Source: Aspidiotus rigidus (taxonomy: Eukaryota > Arthropoda > Insecta > Hemiptera > Diaspididae). Taken from it: a DNA stretch of 64,000 nt. A model generated the notes under the pieces. The model saw only the letters and a program-made list of their open reading frames with translations, had not been told where the DNA came from and ran no database searches. The position numbers and the translations under genes were made by a program. Location of the stretch: the NCBI GenBank assembly GCA_035079385.1, contig JAVHKY010000067.1, positions 1,178,001-1,242,000 of the forward strand. The letters are read 5' to 3'. How positions within the stretch are numbered: position 1 is the stretch's first letter; every line of letters starts with the position of its first letter. Positions 22,201 to 35,486 of this stretch are shown in pieces.

Positions 22201-24353
22201 CTCAAAACTTTCCCAAGTTTCTAAAGTAGGCTAAGGCTCTCAACTTTTCGGGAAAGAGAAGAATAGGGCCTCACACGGCCACCTTGTACAGCTATATAAA
22301 TCCTGGAATCAGGACATGAAAACTCAAAAAGCAGAAAAATTTTGGAGTTTTTAGAAACGCCTACACGACATAAAAAAGTGCAGTTGAGAAACACTGCTCT
22401 TGACTATATTTTTGTAGATAACAAAGTTAGTATCCCTGATTCGATAGACCTGGAGCTCGAATGTCGCGACCGTATTTCAGGACTAAATCTCACAGTAACG
22501 GAATTGGAAAAAAACAAAGAAGGTACCCGAGACGATGTTCGAGAGGTGCAGGACCTAGTTGGAGAATGCGTTGACTTTATATTCAGGAACTGGAGTGCTT
22601 GTGAGGTTCATCGGCCGTCAGTTATTTATAAGCACTGGATTTCCGCCATCTCATAAGCTTTTCTGACTGTCGAGCCGTAACTATATGTTTGTCCCTCTTA
22701 AAATTTTAGACTAGACACATTTAAACGATTCTGATTGGACCAAGTCTGGAAATCAAAAAAAATGTTGAACGATTTATTTAAGCGGATGAGAATTTAGAAA
22801 CAAGGAACTCACTGTTCCTGGTAGACGACCACATAGGTGTTGATTCGACCACGTCAACTTTCACCGCGCTTCAGTAAAAGTCAAAAGGCTAGGTCAGAAA
22901 ATTTATCAAGTTGAACTTTTAAAACTCGCATTAACGTATATAGTACCTATTCGTTTAGCTACGGGCAAAAAATGTAGGACAAATGAGACACCTCGATAAC
23001 TTCCTCTCCAATTGTCGCACAGTACCGAAATGAATATCCCCGTAAATTTTTAACGCGTGCACTAGCCGTAAAAGTTACGTAGTTTTTATGAGACATTCGT
23101 AAAGTTGAAAAAAAAAAAAAAAAAAAAACTTCATTTACTTTTTCCTACAAATGAACAAAACGGGGTTCATTCCTTCCAGCGACTCGGAAATTACTAAAAT
23201 TAACGGAACTATTTTCAACTTTACTTGTATAATATAAAATTTTATCTTCTTTCGTTTAGCACGGCGACGTATAGCAAACTTATCGTAATAATTTATAGTC
23301 GCCTTAAATACATGCGAAAATTTGAATCAACGTGCTTATTTCGTATTTCTGCCATGAAAACACACAGTCTGGCAGAAAAAAAAAAAAAAGGAACAGATTA
23401 AAGCGAAAGAAAATAAAGGAAACAAATTAAAGGAATCGAGACCGGGTGAACGAAGGATTTGATCTCAGATACAAATACTTGATACCTAATATTTCACTTT
23501 GCCCGAAAATAACTTTCGCATACGGAAATTATAGTTTTCGCTAACTTTAACAACAAAATAGCAACTCCGAGAACTTTTGAACATATTTCACATCCCATCT
23601 CCGCTTGTGTGATAGATAAAAAGGTGTAAAGTTCAACATTTTAGAACCAGCACTCTGCTTGTGCGACTAACTTTTTCAGTTTTCGAGACACTCGACTTTT
23701 TCCATGTTTTAGCACCGTTCTATAAAGACGATCATTTCATTATTACATAGTTGTAAAATATTCAGGACTTCTTCGCGCAATATGGAGCCTTTCATCTAGT
23801 AGTAACTGATTTATCCACAACGTCATGAAGATTCGACAGCTTCTTTCAATTTGTTCGCAGATCAAAAGATCGGAGTTTACAAAAGGTAATACAATTCTCG
23901 ACTTATTACCAGAATAGTTTTCAATAATAGAAATAAGATACATAATAAGATTGACAGACTTTGCCTCGAGCTCCGATCCAAACTTTTTTTAGACACGTGA
24001 CTTAATATTAGTCTCACGTCGAGCAATCCACGAGGATCTACCTTATCACGTATTCTACTTCTGATTCATCCGCTCATCGTTATAGTCTTCAAAATCAAGA
24101 ACTCATACGTCTCTTTTGATGATTATATCATTTTCTATTCCGCAAGACCAAGAAATACGAATATAATGAAATGAAGAAAATCATCCTTGAAAACTTTTCA
24201 AGAAACTAGGAGAGCATTTCTTTTCTTTGTTTGGTGACACCTGGCCTCCTCTGAATTAAGATAAGATTGACTATCTACGTTGGTAGCTATAATTGTATTC
24301 TGAAACAAGCTTTTCAAAGAAATCCCCTCTCACGCCACTTCCAACTATCAATG
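19266..24353. other. Gene-less stretch
   Basis: No gene or element that I can support over 5 kb. Minor points: a G10 run at 19742-19751; a weak inverted pair ATCAACGTCAAT/ATTGACGTTGAT at about 19306 and 19454; a 20-base A run near 23108-23127. Frames such as 22342-22656 (104 residues) have no recognisable domain. Confidence 0.5.
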
Positions 24354-24660
24354 TTGATTCGCCCTCCTCAAATCAATCTTGACCCCTAAACTCAAAAATT
24401 ATCCCTTTTTTCAAAAATATCCACTCCTTGTTTAATCACACGGAGAAAGTTTTTATCACAATAACAATTCTTACTCAAATATTTTGTATAAATAATGCCC
24501 AGAAATTCCACACGTTGATTCACCCTCCTCAAATCAATCTTGACCCCTAAACTCAAAATTATGCCTTATTTCAAGAATATTCACTCTTTGTTTAATCACA
24601 TGGAGAAAATTTTTATCACAATAACAATTCTCACTCAAATATTTTGTATAAATAATGCGA
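24354..24660. repeat. Tandem duplication, period 161 bp
   Basis: TTGATTCGCCCTCCTCAAAT at 24354 recurs as TTGATTCACCCTCCTCAAAT at 24515. About 145 bp match closely, down to TATTTTGTATAAATAATGC. Differences are scattered substitutions, so it is an old duplication. Confidence 0.85.
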
Positions 24661-25369
24661 GGGCAGGTCGTCTTCTTAATTCACTGTTTCTCGTATAAAT
24701 TGATTGAAGTACAGAGACCGAATTTTAACAAAATCAAAATTGGGAGAGATGGCCATCAAATACGGATAACGTCAAACGTGACAATCGAAAACATGAGGGG
24801 AAAATATTTTTGCAAATGATATTATGGAGACTGCAGGCTAGGACTTTTTGTGCTGCTACAAACACCAAAAAAAAATTTCAGTTGGCAACTGGGAAATACT
24901 TTTGTAAATAAAAAACTTTTAGGAAATAGAGAAAATTATCCTCACAGATTAAGAAATTTTGGGAAACCTCCTGTCTGTCTCTTTTTTTCTCTCTCTCGAA
25001 TTTAACATTAAAAAACATATTTTTTCTACTTCGGTGGGTGTGTAGGTGCTAAAAGAAGACATCGTTTCAAACTTGATTTTGTTGATAAGCACAGGCAAGT
25101 TACAGAACAGGGCACAAAAGAAAATTCCTCGTTCCCACGAGACTAATATTATTCTGTACACTTAAACGTTCCTCATTCTGCAAGAAACCTTCACAATTCT
25201 AAAAGGTATATCAAAATCTTCTTAGGATACTTCTTGATCATTCCTTGACCAAAGGAACATTTGAGACTAAGGTTGTGAAAGATACGTTATAGTGCTGTGT
25301 TGGAGAACAAAATTATGTGTCCTTTTTACGATCAATATTCTCACTTGAACTCGAGATCCATACATGTTT
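24661..25369. other. Gene-less stretch
   Basis: Nothing supportable seen. Confidence 0.45.
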
Positions 25370-26545
25370 TATAGACTTCAGAAAAGCGTTTGAAACAGTC
25401 AAACATGACAGAACTATCGAAATTCTAGGATCCACGGGCATGGACAAAAGTGATAATACGTATCATGATTGAGCTGCACTGGGGTCGAACGGCGATGGCC
25501 AGGTTGGAAGCTGCTCTGTCGGAGACGGCGGATTAAGAAAAGGAGTTCGACAGGGTTGCGTCTTGTCATCTTTACTCTCCAACAATTATGTTGAGGCAGC
25601 CTTCAAAGAAGCTACCAACGATCAACCTGGCGGCAAAAAGGTGAATGGATGAATCATATGATATTTGATGTGCAAGCGACACAGCATTCATAGCAGAGAG
25701 ACAACATCAACTGCAGGAGTTGGTAAATAATGTGGCGCGGTCAGTCGCTAAACAACCCGAGTACGAAAGTGGTGACATTCTCACAGGCAATTAAAATCCA
25801 CGGAGAAACCATTGAACAAGCACCCGAGTTTAAATGCCTTGGGACAGTGCTGCAAAAAAAATGCGAAAGCGAACATTATGCGCTACGTAAAAAAGGACCA
25901 CAAGTCAGTATGGTAAAGAGCACCTCATGTACGACTGGCTATCATTTGAGGTTCTTTTTACCCAAAGAAAACTGTTTGTATAATGTTTGATTGAAGGATC
26001 ATAGAAGTCAATGATGACACTCTCAAGCATACACAATCATAATCGACCAATTTTACACGAGAAGCTTCTGCCATACCGACTGGATCACAAGCAAGAAATC
26101 CGTGCGATGCAGCTCATAATTGATTTTTTAGACTTGAGAAATCTTTGCGAGATCAGAGCTAAGTGTACACTAGAGTGATGCGAGGTTACATACCGCTATA
26201 ATGGTTACGAGAGCAAGGCCCTGGCCACAGATACAGAAGATGAAATACGAGCACTGGAGCTGCATTTCTATAGAAAGATGTTACGAATACCATGGACCCC
26301 AAAAAAGTGCTGTACAGAAAGCAAGAAGCAGAAAAGCGTGGAGAGTTAGAAGAAGAAAGATCCACATAATGCGCGAGAAAAGTAAGAGTTGTAGAAGGTA
26401 ATCATGGAGTTCCGAATGGCTGGAAAGAGACCATCTAGAAGAAGTCAGAACTCCTGACTAAAGGCTCATCTCTAGAACTGTCCCATAAAGCAGCAGCCTC
26501 AAGAGAAGGCGTTACAAGAAGAAGAAGAATTTAATAAACCGAAAT
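25370..26545 (+). pseudogene. Decayed non-LTR retrotransposon (RTE/Proto2-like RT)
   Basis: Pieces in shifting frames spell an RT: IDFRKAFETVKHDRTIEIL (motif A region, about 25375), LRKGVRQGCVLSSLLSN (motif B, about 25535), SDTAFIAERQHQLQELVNNV where YADD should be (about 25678), INGETIEQ-like IHGETIEQAPEFKCLGTVL (about 25798), and near the end LALELHFYRKMLRIPWTP (about 26245). It closes with a run of AGA triplets (26517-26530) that may be its 3' tail. It is full of stops and the catalytic box is lost. Clade assignment is by resemblance only. Confidence 0.65.
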
Positions 26546-29500
26546 TATGTTTCAAGTAAAGAGAGCATAATAGCAGGAATCTTCTATAGTTTTATTTACG
26601 CCAATGTATGGCATTACCATGAAAAAATACGTATTGTAGAATGAGTCTTCGAATACCGAGAGTTCTTTCTTTCAAACAATCGTCATGGGTCTCATTCATT
26701 TTATGGTTCAAAGGTGCAAAAGGTTTATCACCGTTCTCAAGTACATATGAGATTTCCATCATTGGTGACTGAATCTCGCCATCAACTAGTTTCATTCCTT
26801 TCTTGAAACTGAAGCCGGCTTTCATTTTCACTCATCCACACAAACTTCTGCTAATCTTCAGAGCCACAGCCCGACGTCAAATTCTTTTGAGAGAAATGTA
26901 TATAAAGAATACTTTCTACAGCCCTAATAACCTCGAAAATGTCGAACTCTAAATACATTCAAGAGTTTAGATGACGAATGCAAAAATTCTCATACGTATT
27001 AATCAGCACAGATGGGCGATAAAAATAGCACAGATATAAGTTATAGTAGGGAGAAATAGAATAAGCAGCATGATTTCCTAAGGGTAAGGAAAGATTTAGA
27101 AGCTTTCTATAGACCGTCACAAAGAGTTGGAAGTTGTAGACAAATGAAGAGGTGATTAACGGATTTGAAATCAACTCTCGGCGAGTAAAAAACAGATTCA
27201 AATTCATAGCTCATATTTACTGTAATGAAAAAAAAAAAAAAAAAAAAATGGAAGTAAGATTTTTCTTAAGACATATTTTTCAGTCAAGTACGTGTAAGTA
27301 TTTTATGAAGGTGACCTTCAATATTAGGATCTATAAATAAGATTGATAGAGAAGGAGTAAATTAACAGCGACAAAATCAGTAGAAGCGTGACATCACCAC
27401 TCCAATAATCGATACCTCTGATATTTTTTTAGGAAAAAAAAAATATGGCCCATCTTTCCACACATACGTGATCATCATCCGCACAGAAAGTTGGTATTTT
27501 CGAAATATTTCACGTCAAAAAAGACACACAAAAAAGACACGAAATATAAAATGAAATTTAAATCAAGTCTTGAAATTAAGAAACACGTCCTTTGAGGGAG
27601 AAAAAAAAAATGAAGAAAAATAGAACAACAACCACCGAACAAAAAAATGAAAAGGTTTTATTCGGTAAAACACTTTCTTTGTTTCCCAATTTTCCTTTTA
27701 CAGAAATGATTATGCAATGAATAATTCCGAAGGCGCCGTTCTTCCTTCTTCCTTTGCCAGTAGTTTGTGCAAAACTCGGTTCTCGAGAATTTTCGGTTTT
27801 GGAACGCTTTTCACTATTATGAACTTTGGCGAGACCGTCGTTCCGGGCGATAACTTTCTATCGAGAGAAAATACTCTGGTAAATTTTGTCATCTTTATCG
27901 CGGCCCTCTTTCTTTTTCACATTTTGAACGGGAAATTTCTTGGCTCAGCTGTCTTTTCTTTCTTTTTTTTTTTTTTCTGTCGAAAGCGAAAAGAAACTTG
28001 TCAGATTTATCGTTTCTAAGTCAAAGAACTACATTTTTACCAGAGGCACTTTATCGAGCGAAAAAAACTAAAAATCGAAATGAACGTTTGAGGTAGGTGA
28101 CGTCGAAACATATTTGCTTATACTTTGAGTTTCTCAGGAAGCCGTCACTCGCAGTTCTCGCACAATGAAACACACGGTATCGAGGGTAACTCGAGGAAAT
28201 CTCAGTATTCTGCTAGCAATCCAAAGTTCTTCTTTTTCGGAATGACCGTGACCGGTAACACAACGCCGGCGGCTGTGTATCTAAAAACCAATTTTGTCGA
28301 GAAGAACCCTCGCTCGAACGCAACTTCGTTCAATTCATTCAGACTTTGCTGCCCGTTTAGACGAAAATGCAGCACTTTGACAAATTTCTCACGAAACTTC
28401 GTCCCATACCTGTTATGTTTAAATATCCTAGCGAGAGATCGCTGAAAATTTGGCTGCCAAAAGTAGCATTTTTATCGTGTCTACTTTGTTTAACATGGAG
28501 TCGCGAGTTTATTCGAGATACAGTACCACGAAAGTAATTTTAACCGAATCGGAAACCGTACGAATAAAACGCGATACGAAAAACGAAAGAAAAGAAGAAA
28601 TTTAACTGTAGTCGTCTCGATTTTCGTTATTTATTTTCCTTTGTCGTCGAAATCAAATTACAAGCGATGTTTAGAAGCTTCTTTTTTTTTTGTCTGTATG
28701 CGTAGGCATCCTGCGGTCAGCCTACATATTCCGAATGTAACTCTTCGGCCGAACTATGTATTTTAATCAACAAAAATAACATCTTCTTCGTAATTACGCA
28801 CAGCTTTCACGCCTTCATCGAGAAAATTACTGTACGAGCGGCAGACTAAGCTCTCAATTTGCGTAAAAATTGATTCAACCCGCGAGCACAAGGAATCGAA
28901 AGCCGGCTTTTGAAAAGGCCGCGTGATCGCAAAGTACGCGCGCATCCGTTTATAGGAAAACTGACCACGCGAAAAGAAATTTCACTATACTTCGTTTTTT
29001 CTTTTATAATTTTCAAACAAATATCGCGGGTATCTCAAAAAAACTCGTTTCGACTGGATTGATATAGAACGATTTCGTGTAAAGCACATGGTTCCAAACT
29101 TACATATTAACATGGCTCGTGAAAATATAAGGTACGATTTCTTCGAGCCGTCGCTCTACAAGGAATTCTTTTCTTGTTTCAACGATGAACGACAAAATAA
29201 AACAGAAAGATATGCAACCAACAATACATACCTGTTTAGCGAAAGAATTCTCTCACTGCGCTAGGCTGAAAGCTGTTAAAGCGAAGACCCAACTTATCAT
29301 TAAGATCACGGGAAAGCAAACACTGTGTGCAATCATCGACTCGACAGTACACAGGCAGAGCTGGGCGCCACGCCGGAACGCCGCCAAACTAGGGTTGCGC
29401 ACGCCGACACGCACCGCCACCGTTCGTTTCGCGCGCGCCTCAAATGCTTTCCTTATATTGCCGCATTTTCCGAAAAACTTATGAAAGTAACCGTAGTCGA

Positions 29501-30559
29501 ACCCGCGCTTCACTCCCTCATCCTCGAAAGTTGCATACTGTGTCCTTTGGTTATCACGTTTTTTGATAATACTCGGCACGTCGAATGTAACACACACGTC
29601 AGCTTAAGCACGCGCTACACGCACGCACACGTTAATTTTCGTACACATGTACGTATATAGCGCACGTAATTTGCGGTATACACGGCATTTGATATTGGCT
29701 AACGTGTTTGTACAGCATATAGGATACACGTAAGCAGACCCACACTTACGTATCGTATTAATTTGCTCTCAATACAACATTCGTCGACCCGACATTTTTC
29801 GGTTTATGAATGGGCTTTTGATTAAGAGCATCGTCGTTTCGCATTCATATCATTCCCTGCATTTGAAATACTTGATACCCAGATAGTTGGGATGCGAACT
29901 GGACATCAGTAGAGTAAGATGTATGATGTGCACTTTGAACGACGGTGATCCAAAGCATATGATAGAAGACACGTTTAGCTTGCCACACAATTAACGCGTT
30001 CATGTCAAGAGGAAGTGCATGATTGCAGCAAAACGTAAAGTTTTCTCAATACATGATGACATATGAGACACTTTTACCACTAAAATCTGAAAAAATATCA
30101 CGCCGATGTAAAGTATTAAAATAAAAATTTGCTATTCATACGTCTATTTACCTCGTCTCCACGTTCAACCATTCTTCTTGAAGTTGAATGCGGACGTTTT
30201 CAACAACATTATTCGGCGAGAAATTTTAACACAGTACGAGGAAACGAGACGAAGTATTCTGAAATTCAAGGTATAAAGATGGTTCACTCATAACTCAAAC
30301 TCAGTTGAGATGACAAAATTTTACAGACCGCCTTTTTCGTTACACGAAACTGCAGTCAATAATAAAACTAATTTTCATCGTAAAGAAAACATATCTTCTC
30401 TCATTCAAACTCAGTTACTTATCAAGTTTTTGTAACAGAAGAATACCAGAGGGCTACAAGCAAATCAGCCAAGTCGGATTGAGGCACTGTCATCCAAAAG
30501 AGCAATTTGGAAAAATAATATATTGTTTAATAATAAGGCAGGAAGGAGAAATATAACGA
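26546..30559. other. Gene-less stretch with a CpG-dense patch
   Basis: No gene could be supported. Between about 29340 and 29640 the text becomes strongly CG-rich (GGCGCCACGCCGGAACGCCG, then CGCACGCCGACACGCACCGC and CGCGCGCGCC), in contrast to the AT-rich surroundings. Open frames there overlap on both strands and are explained by composition. Confidence 0.4.
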
Positions 30560-30569
30560 CCTAATCTTG

Positions 30570-30720
30570 GGGCCAGGTAGCGTAGTAATCATCGCACTTG
30601 TCCTGAAAACGAGAGGTCGCGTGTCCCTCTCAAGCCAAAAGATTTTCTCATTTCCTCTTCCTTGCTCATCTGTATTTTATGATTCCTTGTGAACGTTCGC
30701 ACTAATTAACATAATTTAAA
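30570..30720 (+). repeat. Possible tRNA-derived SINE
   Basis: GGTAGCGTAGTAATC resembles a pol III A box. About 40 bases later, GAGGTCGCGTGTCCCTC resembles the region around a B box in tRNA-like SINE heads. No clear 3' tail or TSD was identified. It could also be chance. Confidence 0.35.
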
Positions 30721-31031
30721 AACATCATTTTCCAGAAGGACTTTTATACAAAAATCTGATTTTATTGAACTCGTATTTTGGATACACACCAGATTCTTGA
30801 CTTCAGCTTAGACCACAGAGAACATAGTCTGAGTTTACTGATATGTGTAGCAGCAATTGCCAAACAGAAGCAACAATGCAATGTTATTTCTTGCAACTTA
30901 GAAAAATTCCAAAGTATTGAATTTTGTATAGTTATTTTGAATAAGTGAGAGTTTCGAATAAAAAGTAAAGCAATTTTATAAAAAAGTTTGGACTTGACAT
31001 CAATTGCGCGTTGATATTGCTACACAATGTA

Positions 31032-32375
31032 TATATGTTACAGTTAAAACCCGAAATCAGTAAATTCTAAAATTCACTAGTCAAAACTAGTTGCCACAAA
31101 TGACTTTAGTCGGAACTAGTTTCGACTAGTTAACTCTAGAATTTACCGTGACCCTCAGCGTTGGAGCTAGTTTTAACTTAAATAATTTCAGGTAAAACTA
31201 GTTTTTACTAGTGAAAACTAGAATTGACTAGTAAAAAGTGAAATAGAGAAGAAATTATGATTGTCGGGGAACACTAGTTTTAACTAGTGAAAACAAGAAG
31301 GGTGAATCCAATCAGTAAAATGAATTTCTTCCCTAGTACAAATGTAATTGCATTTTTATCAAGGGTGTTGGAGCAATTTTTTTTAGAGGCCTCCGGAACG
31401 AATACAGAAAATGACTCTCCGACTCCGGTTGCCTCCAGTGGACACGTTTGGAAGCGTCTTCTGACCTCAAAAGTATGTTTCTGGAAGTACCTCAAAATGC
31501 CTCCAGCGCAATTACTGAGATTGGAGAAAATACCTCCGGAGGCACTGTCGAAGAAACCGAAGACGTCTTTGGAGACGCCTCCGAAGGCACTTGTAACGTT
31601 GATCAGTGTGACCAGATGTAGCATATTGGCCTACCAGTGTTGGCAGATGACAGATGATACTCACACGGTGTATTTAAAACTTTGGCTTTTCTTCGAACCG
31701 AGCAGCGCTAGCATCAAAGTGGCTGAATGAGGGTTCGAGGAATAGAATACTGTTGAAAAAAGTGCCTCCTAAAGGATCTTTGGAAGCACCTCCAAGCCAT
31801 CTAGGTGGAAACAAGGTACCTCCGGAGGCAAAATGCCTTAGCCTCCAACATCTTGGTTTAAATCCTCACCATCTTCGCCTCATTGGAGGCGGAGGCAAGG
31901 TACCTCCAGAGACAAAATGCCTCCAGCCTCCAACACCCTTGAATTTTTATTTTTCACAAAGCTTGTTTGTATTTGAATGGTGTGCGTCAATTAGTCACTG
32001 TTAGGTTTGCTCTTGTAACGTTTATAGACCGACGAATTCGTATGATGTACGGTTTAATGTGTGAATTAAGGAAGAAAAATTTAGAACTTTTTCGTATATT
32101 TTATTCCAGTGTGAGCCACTTATCCTCAAAGTTGAGCAGAACTACCAAATATCTATCAATTTGGCCGAAGTGTGTCTGGAAATACCATCACCTTTTGAAC
32201 TCGAACAATTTCAATTCATTTCAATTATAGCTAGAATTTACTGATGAATTCAAACAATTTTTTTATTCTATAATTAACTAGTCAAAACTAGTTCTGACTA
32301 AAGTCATTTGTGGCAACTAGTTTTGACTAGTGAATTTTAGAATTTACTGATTTCGGGTTTTAACTGTAACATATA
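31032..32375. mobile_element. Ginger-like TIR element with about 105-bp TIRs
   Basis: The element proper is 31036-32371, flanked by TATA on both sides (31032-31035 and 32372-32375). The TIRs start TGTTACAGTTAAAACCCG and stay inverted-identical for about 105 bp with a few mismatches (31036-31141 and 32266-32371). They are built from repeats of AACTAGTTTTGACTAGT. The TGTTAC start plus 4-bp TATA TSD matches the Ginger-type element at 41950-43066. The 1.1-kb interior encodes nothing I recognise as a transposase, so it is non-autonomous. The 147-residue frame at 31287-31730 follows the GCCTCC repeats and is not trusted. Confidence 0.7.
31386..31940. repeat. Cluster of GCCTCC/GGAGGC half-palindromes
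   Basis: About fifteen CCTCC or GGAGG words occur in 555 bp, several as the palindrome ACCTCCGGAGGCA (31532, 31819). They are spaced irregularly inside the TIR element. This is not a regular tandem array; it may be a decayed one. Confidence 0.55.
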
Positions 32376-33095
32376 CACAATACAAGCCAAAATCATGCGC
32401 CTCCGGCGCACTATACCAATGCTTGAATATCAAATCCAAAATTATACAGTGGCGTAAAGTGTTTTATTAAAAAATTTGTAGATAACCGTCTGGACAAGAA
32501 TTTGTACTAAAATGAACAAATGTTCAATCTATACCAATATTGAACAAATTTCCACCAATCTTACTTAGCCCAACTAAGTGGTATAAATTTACCCCCCCTC
32601 CCACACCTACATACACACGCACACACAAAAGAAATCCATCACATTGGCAAAAGAAACACTAAAATAAGTTTGTAATGATCAATACAAAAAAATTATTGAA
32701 TATCAAATCCATTAATCAGACCTTAATGCTTCTCATAAACAAAACCTTTGCATTGTATTACGCAGCTTTAGAACTTAATTAAAGTCGGGCGCTAATGAAA
32801 TTTAAAAAATTTGTTGACGCTAACACCTTCTACCCCCTCTCTCCTACAAAGGTTGTTCAATAAATAGTGAGACAAGTTTTCGTACAGCTGTAAAAAAATT
32901 GTTCTGACCAAATGTCCTACTGGGGTGTTTAGCCTGGAGTCTTCCGAGTTCAGAAAAAAAAAACTTCAGCTTCTTCCTCAAAAATTACGGCCGTATGTAC
33001 GAGACGTTTCTGTGAAACAAAGTCGGGCGCCGCCTGTCACTTTTTGTCGCGCACGGGAAAAAGTGGTAACACTGCTCGAAACGGGGAAATCTCTG

Positions 33096-33491
33096 TTAGA
33101 CCATGGCCGTCTCTAGTATCAGGCCGGAATATTCGAAACTTGACAACTCTGCACGGGGCTAAAATTTGTATAGTATCTTATGGGAGGACATTCCAAAACT
33201 TGATTTTAAACAAATATGATGCGGTTTTTGAAGAAAATGCAGAGAACGTCATTTAAAGAGCCAACGTTTTTTGATAATTTGAGCTTGGCGAGTTCAAAAA
33301 ATCGAGAATTGTTTACTCTTTCCATATATTTATAAACTTTTTCCCCGCGGAATTGAATACTGTTCGCAAATCAATGATTAACGTGTTTTTCTATAAGAGC
33401 TTGTATAAAACTCGCCCCTATCTGTTTTTTGTCATCGCGATGTTGCCAGATTTAATATTCCGGTTTGATACTAGAGACGGCCATGGTTAGA
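33096..33491. mobile_element. MITE with 33-bp TIRs
   Basis: TIRs at 33101-33133 and 33454-33486 start CCATGGCCGTCTCTAGTATC and differ at two positions. TTAGA flanks both sides (33096-33100, 33487-33491). Because CCATGG is palindromic, the exact end and TSD length (5-7 bp) are ambiguous. No coding capacity. Superfamily not assigned. Confidence 0.75.
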
Positions 33492-33913
33492 CTCCACGGT
33501 GCGATACCCCTACTATGTCTGACAAAAATATTTAGACAGTCTGTTGCCAATAAAAAGAGTACCAACAATCCAAAGTGTATTAAATATCAATTTTTCAAGC
33601 TCAAAAAAAACGTCTCACGAGTCCTGCAAGAATTTCAATCATTAGCTCCGTCTCTACGGCAAGAACAAAGTTGCCTAATACAATTTTTATTCTTATAGGG
33701 ACGTACACCAACACAAACATACAAATAAATGATATCCGTGTACGGTGACGAGGTTTTAGGCCGAGCAAGCAACAATATTTTGCTGGCACGTTTGGTTTTG
33801 CAAGAGAAGGAAATCAGCTGTTCCCTAGCTCCCGCCTGGTCAACCAATGGTGGCACCTAGCGAAATGATGGTAAACACACTGAGGGCTATGATCATTGAC
33901 TATACACTTTAAA

Positions 33914-34317
33914 GCAGGCGTGGGCAACCTTTTTCACACCGCGGGCCACATATCAAGAAATTCTTGTTATTGGAATCAAAAAATGTAAAATTTTATAGAA
34001 ATTATTTCCAATATAAAAACGTGAACTGATTATTTATTAGTTAATAGTGAGAAACTTGTCTTTGCAATTCAGAGGCAAGCCCACCATCCTGTCCCCCTCA
34101 TTTAACTACGTTAAGAAACTCTTGAGTTTTTTCACCCTCGGTTATGCTTGTCATCTCCTATATTATTTAATACCTACAGAAATGCTTATTTTTTTCCCAA
34201 CAGTATCAGCTGTGGCATTTATTGACCAACAATACACGGGGGATACTAAATTGCACAAAAATAAAAGAGTTTTATGAACAAAAAACAGTATCACAAAAAG
34301 AAATAATAATAACAGAA
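33914..34317 (+). repeat. hAT-like terminal sequence
   Basis: CAGGCGTGGGCAACCTTTTT followed shortly by CGCGGGCCACA is the classic look of a hAT left end. The preceding 8 bp are CTTTAAAG. I could not find a matching right end. The only other candidate word, CAGTGTTTTTTAACC near 38121, has the same orientation. Confidence 0.4.
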
Positions 34318-35365
34318 CTATTTATAATTATTGTCAATTCTATTAATAATTATTGTCATTACTATTAATAATAATTATTGTCAATGCTATTAACAATTCT
34401 TGTCAATGCTATTAACAATTCTTGTCATTGTTACTAACAATTATTGTCAATGCTATTAACAATTCTTGTCATTGTTACTAACAATTATTGTCAATGCTAT
34501 TAATAATTATTGTCAATGCTATTAACAATTATTGTCAATGCTATTAATAATTATTGTCATTACTATTAATAATTATTGTCAATGCTATTAACAATTCTTG
34601 TCAATGCTATTAACAATTCTTGTCATTGTTACTAACAATTATTGTCAATGCTATTAATAATTATTGTCAATGCTATAATAATTAGTGACAATGCTATTAA
34701 TAATTATTGTCAATACTATTAATAATTTATGTCAATGCTATTAACAATTCTCGTCAATGCTATTAACAATTATTGACAATGCTATTAATAATTATTGTCA
34801 ATACTATTAATAATTATTGTCAATGCTATTAACAATTCTCGTCAATGCTATTAACAATTCTTGTCATTGTTACTAACAATTATTGTCAATGCTATTAATA
34901 ATTCTTGTCAATGCTATTAACAATTATTGTCAATGCTATTAACAATTATTGTCAATGCTATAACAATTATTAACAATGCTATTAATAATTCTTGTCAATG
35001 CTACTAACAATTATTGTCAATGCTATTAATAATTATTGTCAATGCTATTAACAATTATTGTCAATGCTATAACAATTATTGACAATGCTATTAATAATTA
35101 TTGTCAATACTATTAATAATTATTGTCAATGCTATTAACAATTCTCGTCAATGCTATTAACAATTCTTGTCATTGTTACTAACAATTATTGTCAATGCTA
35201 TTAATAATTCTTGTCAATGCTATTAACAATTATTGTCAATGCTATTAACAATTCTTGTCAATGCTATTAACAATTATTGTCAATGCTATAACAATTATTG
35301 ACAATGCTATTAATAATTATTGTCAGTGGTATTAACAATCATTGTCAATGCTATTAACAATTATT
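34318..35365. repeat. 22-bp minisatellite, about 48 units
   Basis: The unit is AATTATTGTCAATGCTATTAA plus C or T, with variant units (TTCTTGTCAATG, TTATTGTCATTGTTAC, TATTGACAATG) arranged in higher-order blocks. For example, the block containing CTCGTCAATG followed by CTTGTCATTGTTACTAAC recurs at about 34735, 34840 and 35140. The last variant unit (GTCAGTGGTATTAACAATCATTG) is unique to the end and recurs beyond the LINE at 37614-37686. Confidence 0.9.
35293..35365. repeat. 73-bp LINE target-site duplication, left
   Basis: Matches 37614-37686 with one mismatch, including the unique GTCAGTGG variant unit. Confidence 0.7.
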
Positions 35366-35486
35366 ATTTATTTATTTATTTGTTTAACGACGCATCAAGA
35401 ACAAAGCTTATTAGCGTCGACAAGAACAGAAATATCTTCTATAACATTATAGTACTAAGGAAAAAGAAATACTGTAACACTATTAA

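Noticed and set aside
31287..31730. 147-residue frame in the Ginger-like element
   Set aside because: Composition follows GCCTCC repeats, overlaps an open frame on the other strand, and shows no DDE or other motif.
34318..35365. CRISPR-like regular repeats
   Set aside because: Direct head-to-tail 22-bp minisatellite with no unique spacers, in a eukaryotic context.
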